Source of the DNA: Arcticibacter eurypsychrophilus
Lineage (GTDB): Bacteria; Bacteroidota; Bacteroidia; Sphingobacteriales; Sphingobacteriaceae
Direction of reading: 5' to 3'
Assembly (NCBI RefSeq): GCF_001730525.1
Contig: NZ_MDFN01000011.1
Location: 62,001 to 126,000 of the forward strand
Length of the DNA: 64,000 bases
The position numbers and the translations under genes are program-made. The notes under the pieces are model-generated. The model searched no databases, was not told the origin of the DNA, and was given only the letters and a program-made list of their open reading frames with translations. Below are positions 47,000 through 55,061 of this stretch, piece by piece (positions within the stretch are counted from its first letter, which is position 1; each line of letters opens with the position of its first letter).

Positions 47000-49561
47000 G
47001 TGGATTCAATCAACAGGTTTATTAAAATTAGCTTTTTTACCATCATCTCCGTATTCTTTGTGCAATTGTCATTTGCGCAAACTACCGTGGTTAAAGGGAC
47101 AGTAATTGATGCAAAGACTAAAGAAACGTTACCTTTTGTCAGTGTTACCATACCAGGGACCAGGTTAGGTTTCAGCACAGATGCCGACGGTAATTTTAAT
47201 GTACAGTTAAGTGGCAATTATAAAACCATTTCTTTTACATACGTAGGGTATATATCACAAGTGAGAAATATCACTCCAGGAATTCCCCAAACCATTAAAG
47301 TACTCTTAAAAACGGATGCGAATGTATTATCCGAAGTTGTTGTTAAATCAGGAAGACGGAAAAAATACAGGAATAAAAATAATCCTGCTGTCGAGCTGAT
47401 TGAAAAGGTAATTGCCAATAAAGATAACAACAGGGTTAAAGGGTATGACTTCGCTGAGTATCAAAAGTACGAGAAGCTTTCATTCGCTTTAAGCGATTTG
47501 TCGGATAAGTTCAAAGAAAAAAAGCTTTTTAAAAACTATCAGTTTCTTTTTAAAAATCAGGATTCGACAGCAATAGGGGGGCAGACTATTCTTCCTCTTT
47601 ATATGGAAGAAAAGCTATCTGAAGTGTACTATAAGAAGAATCCTTCTCAAACCAAGACTAAGATACTTGCAATGAAAAAGGTTGACTTTGATCCTAAATA
47701 TATTGATCAGCAAGGAGTAAGTGCTTACATGAACAGGATGTATCAGGATATTGATATTTATGAGAATAACATTTTTGTCGTAAGTAATCAGTTTTTGAGC
47801 CCTATTGCAAACAGTGCACCCAATTTTTATCTGTATTACATTACGGATACGGTAGTGATTGACAATCAGAAAGTCATTGAATTAAGCTACGCTCCAAGAA
47901 ACAAAGGCGATATGTTGTTTCAGGGCAAGCTATATATCAGTCAGGATGGCAAGTTCGCCGTCAAGCAGGCATTAGTAACCGTACATAAAAATATCAATTT
48001 AAACTTTATCCGGGACTTTGAATCTACTCTTGACTTTAATCAGAATGAAAAGGGACAGTATTATTTAAGCAAAAATACTTTACAGATCAACTTCGGGATT
48101 TCCAAATCAAAGGGGAGTGGTGTCTTTGGTGAGCGTATGGTATCGTTTAAAAACTATATCATAGATAAACCTATCCCTGACAGTGTATTTAACGGTCCGA
48201 TGGAGGAAGTAGTGAAAAGTGCCGATGTGCATACAGAAGCGTTTTGGAAAGACAACCGTCATGAGGTTTTAGCAGCTAGTGAACAAGGGATCTATCATAA
48301 TATTGACAGTCTGCAGAATATGTCATCCTTCAAGCGTACAGCTGAGATCGCCACTTTACTTATAGCTGGATATAAATCTTTTGGACCTGTAGAAATTGGT
48401 CCGGCAAATACCTTCTATAGCTTTAATCCGGTTGAAGGATTCAGACTTAGGTTTGGGGGCAGAACCACTACCCAACTCAGTAAGCGCTATTATTTTGAAG
48501 GCTATGGAGCATATGGTTTTAAAGATGAGAAATGGAAGTACTTTTTAAGTTCCACCTATTCACTGAATAACAAGTCTATTTACCAGTTCCCGCAAAATTA
48601 TATCCGTGCAAGTTTTCAAAGGGATACGAAGATTCCAGGACAGGAATTGCAGTTTGTGCAGGAAGACAATTTTCTATTATCTTTCAAACGAGGGGATAAT
48701 AATCAGTGGTTGTACAATGACGTTTACAGGTTGGATTATATCAAGGAATTTGAAAACCATTTTTCATATACGCTTGGATTCAGGAAATGGAATCAATCAC
48801 CTGCAGGATCGCTTCAATATAACTCCAGTCAGAACAATACCGTAGTTTCTCATGATGATCTCAATACCTCCGAACTCTCACTTGAATTGCGCTGGGCACC
48901 CAATGAAAAGTTCTATCAAAGCAAAATTTACCGTACTCCGGTTCCAGGACCTAATCCTGTATTTACTGCAAGATATACCGCAGGGATCAAAGGAATACTT
49001 CAGGGGGAATACAACTATCATAACTTGCTGGGCAATGTGTATAAACGGTTTTATCTGTCACAGTTGGGATATACAGATGTGACTGTTGAAGGTGGCTATA
49101 TCTTTGGACAAGTTCCCTTTCCTCTTCTTGACATACATAGGGCGAATCAAACCTATTCTTATCAGTTAAATTCATATAACCTGATGAATTTTTTAGAGTT
49201 TGTGAGTGACCATTATGCCAGCTTAAATATTGACCATAGCTTTAATGGATTCTTTTTAAATAAAGTGCCTTTGATAAATAAACTAAAGTTGCGTGAAGTG
49301 GTCACCTTTAAAGGCCTTTATGGAGGGTTAAGAAATGAAAATAATCCTAGTATACATAATGAGTTATACAGCTTTCCGACCAATGAAAACGCGGTCCGCA
49401 GTACCTATACGTTAGACAAATCGCCTTATATAGAGGGAAGTGTAGGCCTCTCCAATATATTTAAGGTACTTCGAATTGATCTGGTAAAGCGATTTAATTA
49501 TCTTGATCATCCTGAAGTTTCAGAATGGGGTATAAGAACACGCTTTAAATTAGATTTCTAA
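47000..49561 (+). CDS. DUF5686 outer-membrane protein with N-terminal carboxypeptidase-regulatory-like domain
   Basis: 853 residues, start GTG immediately after the gtrA stop. A signal peptide (residues 1-26, ending in SFAQ) precedes a CarboxypepD_reg-like beta-sandwich ('VVKGTVIDAKTKETLPFVSV', 'GTRLGFSTDADGNFNV'; residues about 30-115). A long DUF5686 region follows, and the C-terminal third alternates aromatic beta strands as in an outer-membrane barrel, ending in 'WGIRTRFKLDF' with a terminal Phe. The function of the family is unknown. Location between GtrA and the phosphatidyltransferase suggests a part in envelope lipid handling, which is inference. Confidence 0.85.
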   Translation: MDSINRFIKISFFTIISVFFVQLSFAQTTVVKGTVIDAKTKETLPFVSVTIPGTRLGFSTDADGNFNVQLSGNYKTISFTYVGYISQVRNITPGIPQTIKVLLKTDANVLSEVVVKSGRRKKYRNKNNPAVELIEKVIANKDNNRVKGYDFAEYQKYEKLSFALSDLSDKFKEKKLFKNYQFLFKNQDSTAIGGQTILPLYMEEKLSEVYYKKNPSQTKTKILAMKKVDFDPKYIDQQGVSAYMNRMYQDIDIYENNIFVVSNQFLSPIANSAPNFYLYYITDTVVIDNQKVIELSYAPRNKGDMLFQGKLYISQDGKFAVKQALVTVHKNINLNFIRDFESTLDFNQNEKGQYYLSKNTLQINFGISKSKGSGVFGERMVSFKNYIIDKPIPDSVFNGPMEEVVKSADVHTEAFWKDNRHEVLAASEQGIYHNIDSLQNMSSFKRTAEIATLLIAGYKSFGPVEIGPANTFYSFNPVEGFRLRFGGRTTTQLSKRYYFEGYGAYGFKDEKWKYFLSSTYSLNNKSIYQFPQNYIRASFQRDTKIPGQELQFVQEDNFLLSFKRGDNNQWLYNDVYRLDYIKEFENHFSYTLGFRKWNQSPAGSLQYNSSQNNTVVSHDDLNTSELSLELRWAPNEKFYQSKIYRTPVPGPNPVFTARYTAGIKGILQGEYNYHNLLGNVYKRFYLSQLGYTDVTVEGGYIFGQVPFPLLDIHRANQTYSYQLNSYNLMNFLEFVSDHYASLNIDHSFNGFFLNKVPLINKLKLREVVTFKGLYGGLRNENNPSIHNELYSFPTNENAVRSTYTLDKSPYIEGSVGLSNIFKVLRIDLVKRFNYLDHPEVSEWGIRTRFKLDF

Positions 49562-49564
49562 CAT

Positions 49565-49572
49565 TACCTTTG
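49565..49572 (+). promoter_or_regulatory. -7 element (TACCTTTG) before the CDP-alcohol phosphatidyltransferase gene
   Basis: TACCTTTG fits TAnnTTTG and lies 21 bases before the ATG at 49594, just after the DUF5686 stop. It could give a secondary transcript for the last two genes of the operon. Confidence 0.45.
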
Positions 49573-49593
49573 CGTTAATAAATAATTAAAATT

Positions 49594-50874
49594 ATGTCTT
49601 TTGAGTCTATCCGGACCAGTCTGCAGTTGAGCATTTATAAAGTAATCAATCCTTTTGTAAGAATGCTTATAAAAATGGGATTAACGCCTAATGCAATCAC
49701 GACGATCGGCCTGATACTGAATTTAGGAGTTGCAGCCATTTTTATAATGGGTGCAGAAAAGGGAAATCGTGGTGATTTGCAATTTGTAGGATGGGCAGGA
49801 GCTCTGGTATTATTTGCCGGCGTATTTGATATGCTTGACGGTCAGGTTGCCCGTCTCGGAAATATGAAATCCACCTTCGGTGCCATGTACGATTCTGTTC
49901 TGGATCGATATAGTGAACTTTTTCTTTTTCTCGGAATTTGTTATTACTTAATATCCCACCATTATTTCCTGAGCTCTCTTTTTGCTTTTATTGCCATGAT
50001 CGGCTCCATGATGGTGAGCTACACCAGGGCAAGAGCAGAAGGCTTGGGTATTGAATGTAAAGGCGGCTTCATGCAAAGACCCGAACGAGTTGTGCTGATT
50101 GGAATTACTGCACTTGCCTGTGGCATTAGCGCTAAATATATTGGCAGTGACTATAAATTATTTATTCCTGGGATTTCAGTTCATGTTTTTGAAACCATGT
50201 CTATTTTTACTATCCCGATTACTATAATGGCTATCCTGACAAACATAACCGCAATAAAAAGGCTTATGGGTTCAAAAAAAGCGCTGGACGAGAAAGATGC
50301 TCAGGTGACATCATTAAAGCAACAGAGTGGAACAGCGGCTGTTTTGATTCTGTTATTCACTTTAGCGACATTTACTCCTCTAACACTTCAAGCAGGTATA
50401 GATCCACCTGCTAATTTTCCAGTTCCTAAAAATATCAAGAACCAACTCTTTTATCTGCAGCGCGATCCGAATTCGAATACAATCATTTGTCAGCTAAAGT
50501 TAGATGAGAATGGCAAGCCAGATAAAAAGAATCCTGTAAATGTATATTGGATCCGTTATTCGGAAAAGGGGCAATATGCACAACTTAGCTATATTCAGCG
50601 AAAGCTGGCTTACGGTATTAGTTCAAGGCAGGTGACTACTGAGGAATTTGAACTTAACTTTGTCTCCTACCCAAAATATCTGATGTCTTTAAAAAAGGGC
50701 AAGGATAATAAATATCATGTATATTCGAAAGTAGCCAATAGAAATGCCATTCTGAATAGTATTTATGTACATATAAAAGGGGGGACTTTCTGGGTTCCAA
50801 ATGTAGTATATGTAGAGTTTAAAGCAACTGACCCAGTTACAGGAGAGAAATTGACAGAACGCATTAAAGTGTAA
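49594..50874 (+). CDS. CDP-alcohol phosphatidyltransferase (phosphatidylinositol-phosphate synthase type) fused to a DUF4833-like domain
   Basis: 426 residues in two parts. Residues 1-225 are a membrane CDP-alcohol phosphatidyltransferase with the full signature Asp79-x2-Asp82-Gly-x2-Ala-Arg-x8-Gly96-x3-Asp100-x3-Asp104. With ino1 upstream, it most likely joins CDP-diacylglycerol and inositol phosphate. After a charged linker, residues 247-267 form another hydrophobic segment ending 'TPLTLQAG', much like a buried signal peptide. Residues 270-426 ('IKNQLFYLQRDPNSNTIICQ', 'VNVYWIRYSEKGQYAQLSYI', 'VPNVVYVEF') resemble DUF4833 and would be periplasmic. The fusion is unusual. The stop overlaps the next start (TAATG). 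Confidence 0.88.
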   Translation: MSFESIRTSLQLSIYKVINPFVRMLIKMGLTPNAITTIGLILNLGVAAIFIMGAEKGNRGDLQFVGWAGALVLFAGVFDMLDGQVARLGNMKSTFGAMYDSVLDRYSELFLFLGICYYLISHHYFLSSLFAFIAMIGSMMVSYTRARAEGLGIECKGGFMQRPERVVLIGITALACGISAKYIGSDYKLFIPGISVHVFETMSIFTIPITIMAILTNITAIKRLMGSKKALDEKDAQVTSLKQQSGTAAVLILLFTLATFTPLTLQAGIDPPANFPVPKNIKNQLFYLQRDPNSNTIICQLKLDENGKPDKKNPVNVYWIRYSEKGQYAQLSYIQRKLAYGISSRQVTTEEFELNFVSYPKYLMSLKKGKDNKYHVYSKVANRNAILNSIYVHIKGGTFWVPNVVYVEFKATDPVTGEKLTERIKV

Positions 50875-51785
50875 TGAGTTTTAATCAAAAACACAGCTGG
50901 ATAGTCACTATCTTATCTGTTTTATACCCGCTGGTTTCTTATTTCCTGATCGGATTTAAAGTTGAGCAGCTATTTCTGGCTGCATTAGTAAACTTTTTAT
51001 TTTACGTATCCGGTGTAACCAGAAGAGTTATAATCGGATTTTCTATTTTCATTATATATTGGATTCTTTTCGATTATATGAAGGCCATTCCTAATTATCT
51101 CTATCATTCAGTTGATATATTACCCATCTATCATTTGGATAAGAAATTATTTGGCATCAATTATCAGAATCAAGTTCTGAGTTTGAATGAGTATTTAGAT
51201 CTGAAACAAAATTCTTTTCTGGATGTTACGGCAGGTATTTTTTATTTAACATGGGTACCTGTACCTATGCTTTTTGCCCTGTACTTGTTTTTTACTAAGA
51301 GAGAGCAGTTTTTTTACTTTTCTTTAACTTTCTTGTTAATCAATATAATGGGTTTTGTTATATATTACCTACATCCAGCAGCTCCACCCTGGTATATTCA
51401 ACAGTATGGGACTGTGTTTAATCCTATAACCCTGGGCAATACAGCTGGATTGGGACGTTTTGATACTTACTTCGGAGCAGAAATTTTTAAATCTATATAT
51501 GCCAGGAGTTCCAATGTGTTCGCTGCAATGCCTTCTCTTCATTCTTCTTACCCCTTGTTGGTGCTTTTTTATGGTATCAAAAACAAGCTGAAATATATTA
51601 ATATCTTATTCGCAATTATCATGATTGGGATCTGGTTCGCGGCGGTATATACGAGTCATCACTACTTTCTAGATGTTTTTGCCGGAATAATATGTGCTTT
51701 ATCGGGGATAACCATTTTCCATTATTTGTTAAAAACTCAAATAATGAAAAACCTGATCAGGTATCTAATGAAGGTAACTCAGTAA
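50874..51785 (+). CDS. PAP2-family Aur1-like enzyme, candidate inositol-phosphoceramide synthase
   Basis: 303 residues with about eight membrane helices. The PAP2/Aur1 catalytic motifs are 'AAMPSLHSSYP' (His223) and 'YTSHHYFLDVFAG' (His263, Asp267), arranged as in fungal Aur1 and other sphingolipid head-group transferases. It would move the inositol phosphate from phosphatidylinositol to a ceramide, ending the pathway built by the operon. In B. thetaiotaomicron the corresponding cluster makes phosphoinositol dihydroceramide. The start overlaps the previous stop by one base. Its 3' end overlaps the convergent response-regulator gene by 29 bases. Activity is inferred from motifs and context. 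Confidence 0.85.
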   Translation: MSFNQKHSWIVTILSVLYPLVSYFLIGFKVEQLFLAALVNFLFYVSGVTRRVIIGFSIFIIYWILFDYMKAIPNYLYHSVDILPIYHLDKKLFGINYQNQVLSLNEYLDLKQNSFLDVTAGIFYLTWVPVPMLFALYLFFTKREQFFYFSLTFLLINIMGFVIYYLHPAAPPWYIQQYGTVFNPITLGNTAGLGRFDTYFGAEIFKSIYARSSNVFAAMPSLHSSYPLLVLFYGIKNKLKYINILFAIIMIGIWFAAVYTSHHYFLDVFAGIICALSGITIFHYLLKTQIMKNLIRYLMKVTQ

Positions 51786-52152
51786 TAAGGCCTGATTCGT
51801 TTATTAACCACATAATGTTTGCTTTATTAAGGGGTTTATTTAAAAATCCCTTGATGTTTTTATAGTTTCCAGCTCTGGTGATATCTTCAGGATTTATTGA
51901 TGATGAAAGAATGACTACATCTATGCATATAGAAGCCTCTTTAAGGGTATCAAGAAAGTCCCATGCATTCATCACGGGCATATTTATATCCAATAAAACC
52001 AGCTTGTTCTCAGGTGCGTTTTTAACGTAAATAACTCCAAGTGTAGGATCTTTAAAAACCGACAATTGCAGGTCTGCATTTGTCGATTTAAGCAGCATCG
52101 AGTGAATTTTATTGATTAAAGGTTCATCATCCACTAATATTATTTCTTTCAC
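51757..52152 (-). CDS. Single-domain response regulator
   Basis: 131 residues starting at GTG, one receiver domain without output domain. The acidic pair Asp8/Asp9, the phosphorylation site Asp55 ('LVLLDINMPV'), Ser in 'VVILSSSINPED' and Lys in 'FLNKPL' are all present, so it should be phosphorylatable. No kinase is nearby. It overlaps the tail of the PAP2 gene on the opposite strand. Confidence 0.93.
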   Translation of the reverse strand: MKEIILVDDEPLINKIHSMLLKSTNADLQLSVFKDPTLGVIYVKNAPENKLVLLDINMPVMNAWDFLDTLKEASICIDVVILSSSINPEDITRAGNYKNIKGFLNKPLNKANIMWLINESGLITELPSLDT

Positions 52153-52236
52153 GTCAATGTTTTCAAAAGTGTGTTTAGGACTTATTTAAACGTGGATCAA
52201 GATAATGATATTGTTAAAATGTAAAAATATATTTCA

Positions 52237-53190
52237 TTAAAGCCAGTTTTTCTTTTTAAAGTAGATTAAAGTAAATAATGAGGAGGCAATCATAAACAAA
52301 ACTGCTGCAGCATATCCCCATTCCCAGTTTAATTCAGGCATTAACTTGAAATTCATACCATATACACTCGCTATTAAGGTAGGTGGCATAAAAGCAACTG
52401 TAGCTACGGTAAAAATCTTAATGATTCTGTTCTGTTCAATGTTCACAAAGCCCATAAACGTATCCTGAAGATATTCTAGTCTTTCGAAAGCAAATTTATT
52501 GTGCTCCAGGATAGAATTGATGTCCTTAATCATAATACGTAAAAAAGCCATGTATTCTTCGGGGAAGCTATTGCTTTTCATTAAGGCTGATATTAAACGT
52601 TGCTTGTCTATTATATTTTCCCTTAAAGACATGGTTTCGTTTTGAAAAGACGAGATCTGAATCAGCACTTCTTCATCTGAACGCTTCTGACGAAGAATAA
52701 TATCCTGATTAAGCTTTGCGATCTTCCTCGCTAGTGCTTCTATTAAATCGGCATCCAGATCAATGGATGTTTCTAATAAAGTCATTAATACCTGGTAGCC
52801 ATTATTAAAAGATGCAGGACTGGCTCGTATCTTTTTGACTGATTCACTAAATGTTTTCAGGTCATTATACCTATAGGTAAATAAAATTCCCTTTTCAACG
52901 ATAATAGATACAGGACAATATTCAAAACCCTCTACGGTTATGGATAAGAAATTGCTATTTATGATTAATTCGTCTTCAAATTCACTAAAACGGGAAGAAC
53001 TTTCAATCTCTTGAGATTCTTCTTCCGAAGAGTATTTAATATCGAAATAGGTTTCTACGGTCACCTTCTCCTCTATCGTAGAATTTTGAAGATCTACCCA
53101 AACCATACTGGTCATTGCTATATCGCGGAGATCTTCGAGATCAGTTTCTTTAATAAGTCGTCTGTCTTTTTTATAGTAAATACGAAGCAT
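52237..53190 (-). CDS. corA: CorA-family magnesium/divalent metal transporter
   Basis: 317 residues from ATG 53190; an in-frame TTG six bases upstream is less likely because a TAnnTTTG box ends three bases before the ATG. The N-terminal cytoplasmic domain is alpha/beta and is followed by a long helix (residues about 170-245). Two C-terminal membrane helices follow, with the CorA signature YGMNF between them ('TLIASVYGMNFKLMPEL'). The protein is a homopentameric channel for Mg2+ or Co2+. It is divergent from the radical SAM gene, with 39 bases between start codons. Confidence 0.93.
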   Translation of the reverse strand: MLRIYYKKDRRLIKETDLEDLRDIAMTSMVWVDLQNSTIEEKVTVETYFDIKYSSEEESQEIESSSRFSEFEDELIINSNFLSITVEGFEYCPVSIIVEKGILFTYRYNDLKTFSESVKKIRASPASFNNGYQVLMTLLETSIDLDADLIEALARKIAKLNQDIILRQKRSDEEVLIQISSFQNETMSLRENIIDKQRLISALMKSNSFPEEYMAFLRIMIKDINSILEHNKFAFERLEYLQDTFMGFVNIEQNRIIKIFTVATVAFMPPTLIASVYGMNFKLMPELNWEWGYAAAVLFMIASSLFTLIYFKKKNWL

Positions 53191-53193
53191 TCT

Positions 53194-53224
53194 CAAAGTT
53201 ACAACATCATATTGATTATCTTTG
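53194..53224. promoter_or_regulatory. Back-to-back -7 elements for corA and the radical SAM gene
   Basis: Minus strand TAACTTTG (53201-53194) ends three bases before the corA ATG; plus strand TATCTTTG (53217-53224) ends five bases before the ATG at 53230. Both match TAnnTTTG, so the two promoters share about 30 bases and both messages should be leaderless. Confidence 0.6.
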
Positions 53225-53229
53225 TGTTA

Positions 53230-54192
53230 ATGGAGAAGCTGAAGACGGTTGATAATGGATATAAAAATTATAATTCATACGGGGCCTATCTTAAAAAAAA
53301 GTATGAGGGGCAACGTGTCTTCAAAATTATTGTAGACGGTGGTTTCACTTGTCCAAATCGTGATGGCAGCAAAGGTTACGGCGGCTGTACCTATTGCAAT
53401 GTAGATTCCTTCACACCTGAACTTACACGTCAGACTTCTAATATCCGCGAGCAGATTGAGAATGGAATCGAGCGTGCCGTCAATGGTTATAAAGCGGATA
53501 AATTTATTATTTATTTTCAACCCAATACAAATACCTACGCTCCGACGCACTACCTAAAAATGATGTATGATGAGGCGCTAGATGCATGTCCTTCTGATAA
53601 AGTAGTAGGCCTCTCTATTGGAACCCGTCCTGATTGTATAGATGCTGAGAAAATCGCGCTTCTTGAAAGTTATGCACATAAGGGACTTGATGTTGATCTT
53701 GAAATGGGTATGGAATCCATTTATAATGAAACACTCAGCCGGATTAACAGAGGATGTACCCATGAAGAGTTAGAGCATACTTTAAATTTGTTGGAGAATT
53801 CTACACTTGATGTTTGTCTTCATACCGTATTTGGTTTTCCATGGGAAAGTACCGAAATGATGTTACGTTATGCAGCTGAAATTAATCGGTTTCCGCAGAT
53901 CAAGTTTGTTAAACTCCATCAATTATATGTAGTGCAGGGTTCTATCATGGGTGTTCAATACAAACGTGAGCCCTTTAAGTTGTTTTCAATGGAAGAGTAT
54001 GCAGCTTTTCTTGCCCAATTTATTCCTCTTCTTCGCCCGGATATAGTGATTCAGCGGCTGTTTGGAATCTCTGATCTGGATTTGTTGATCGCACCTAATT
54101 GGGGACTTAAAAAGTCAGGTATTCAAACATATCTGGATAAATACCTGGAAAAACAAAATGTAGTGCAGGGTTCCTCTTATATATCTTTATAA
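53230..54192 (+). CDS. Radical SAM protein, TIGR01212/YhcC family
   Basis: 320 residues from ATG 53230. A longer in-frame extension upstream is rejected because it would run through corA and its promoter. The N-terminus 'YGAYLKKKYEGQRVFKI' leads to the iron-sulfur cysteines in 'GGFTCPNRDGSKGYGGCTYC', then 'YFQPNTNTYAP', 'GLSIGTRPDCI', 'LEMGMES' and 'HTVFGFPWES', the TIGR01212 pattern. The substrate is unknown. Relatives are often linked to tRNA or RNA modification by annotation only. Its 3' end overlaps the convergent SRPBCC gene by 16 bases. Confidence 0.93.
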   Translation: MEKLKTVDNGYKNYNSYGAYLKKKYEGQRVFKIIVDGGFTCPNRDGSKGYGGCTYCNVDSFTPELTRQTSNIREQIENGIERAVNGYKADKFIIYFQPNTNTYAPTHYLKMMYDEALDACPSDKVVGLSIGTRPDCIDAEKIALLESYAHKGLDVDLEMGMESIYNETLSRINRGCTHEELEHTLNLLENSTLDVCLHTVFGFPWESTEMMLRYAAEINRFPQIKFVKLHQLYVVQGSIMGVQYKREPFKLFSMEEYAAFLAQFIPLLRPDIVIQRLFGISDLDLLIAPNWGLKKSGIQTYLDKYLEKQNVVQGSSYISL

Positions 54193-54650
54193 GTGCCAAA
54201 AATTTCGTTAATTTTCTTCTCTCTGTAAGTAAATATCTTTTGAATTTTACTTTTTACCGTAATTCCATTAGCAATTCTGCCTACATAACCATATGGTATC
54301 GCATAGGTTAGAATATCTTTCATTTCTATTCCATGATCTATTTCTTTAAAATGATGTTGATGATGCCATAAGGCGAAAGGTCCGAAGCGTTGTTCATCTA
54401 TGAAATATTCATGTTCAGTAATATGGGTAATCTCTGTCAGCCAATCCATTTTAATTCCTAGTAACGGTGCTACGGTATAGGCTATTAATATTCCAGGATA
54501 CATTTTTTGATCAGTTTTTAAATCGCTTACAATTTTGAAGCCTAAGGAAGGGGTTATGTGTGCGAGGTTAAAAGGAGAGGAAAAAAAATCCCATGCAGTC
54601 TCCATAGTCACAGGCATTTTCTGTTCGAAGCGAAAAGTGTAAATCTTCAT
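54177..54650 (-). CDS. SRPBCC (START-like) family protein
   Basis: 157 residues. The helix-grip pattern is visible: 'MKIYTFRFEQKMPVTMETAW' and 'FFSSPFNLAHITPSLGFKI' at the N-terminus, then antiparallel strands ('HEYFIDEQRFGPFALWHHQH') and a C-terminal helix region. No signal peptide. This is the polyketide-cyclase/ligand-binding SRPBCC type often annotated as a cell-division-inhibitor-like protein in Bacteroidota. The ligand is unknown. Confidence 0.85.
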   Translation of the reverse strand: MKIYTFRFEQKMPVTMETAWDFFSSPFNLAHITPSLGFKIVSDLKTDQKMYPGILIAYTVAPLLGIKMDWLTEITHITEHEYFIDEQRFGPFALWHHQHHFKEIDHGIEMKDILTYAIPYGYVGRIANGITVKSKIQKIFTYREKKINEIFGTYKDI

Positions 54651-55061
54651 AGTGTGTTAACAGTATTTCAAGCTAAAAGTTCCATTTAGAGATATTCTGA
54701 AGAAATGTTTTTTTAAGCGGGTCAATTTTGTAATTAGAGCCAAAAATTCAATTTTATGGTGTTCTTTCCTTTAATTGATCGATCCCAATGATTAAAGTAT
54801 AAAAAAATATTTAATTTTTATTTTTTTATACTATCTGTGGTAAATTCATGTAAAATATCGCTTTACAATCATTTATAATCAATTTTTGTCTTGTGTAATT
54901 GAGGTAAATATGTGTTTTATTGAAATAAAGTTAAAAAAAATACAAAAATAATTATGAATTATCTAAAAAATGCCTATTTTTATTTAAAAATCAATACAAA
55001 AAACTCTAAAGATTAACTAATACCAACAAATCTTTAATTTAACAACACTAAAAAAAAAATT
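54651..55061. other. AT-rich gene-free stretch upstream of amtB
   Basis: About 410 bases without a credible frame, rich in A and T runs. It contains TTAATTGATCGATC (54753-54766), which shares its first ten bases with the palindrome before spt but is not symmetric over its full length. No clear TTTG/TAnnTTTG pair or sigma-54 site was found, although nitrogen control of amtB is expected. Confidence 0.5.

Noticed and set aside
53011-53229. 73-residue N-terminal extension of the radical SAM protein
   Set aside because: It lies antisense inside corA and crosses both promoters; the family N-terminus begins at the ATG at 53230.
54753-54766. Second copy of the spt palindrome upstream of amtB
   Set aside because: TTAATTGATCGATC shares only the first ten bases and is not a full palindrome, so a shared regulator is not supported.
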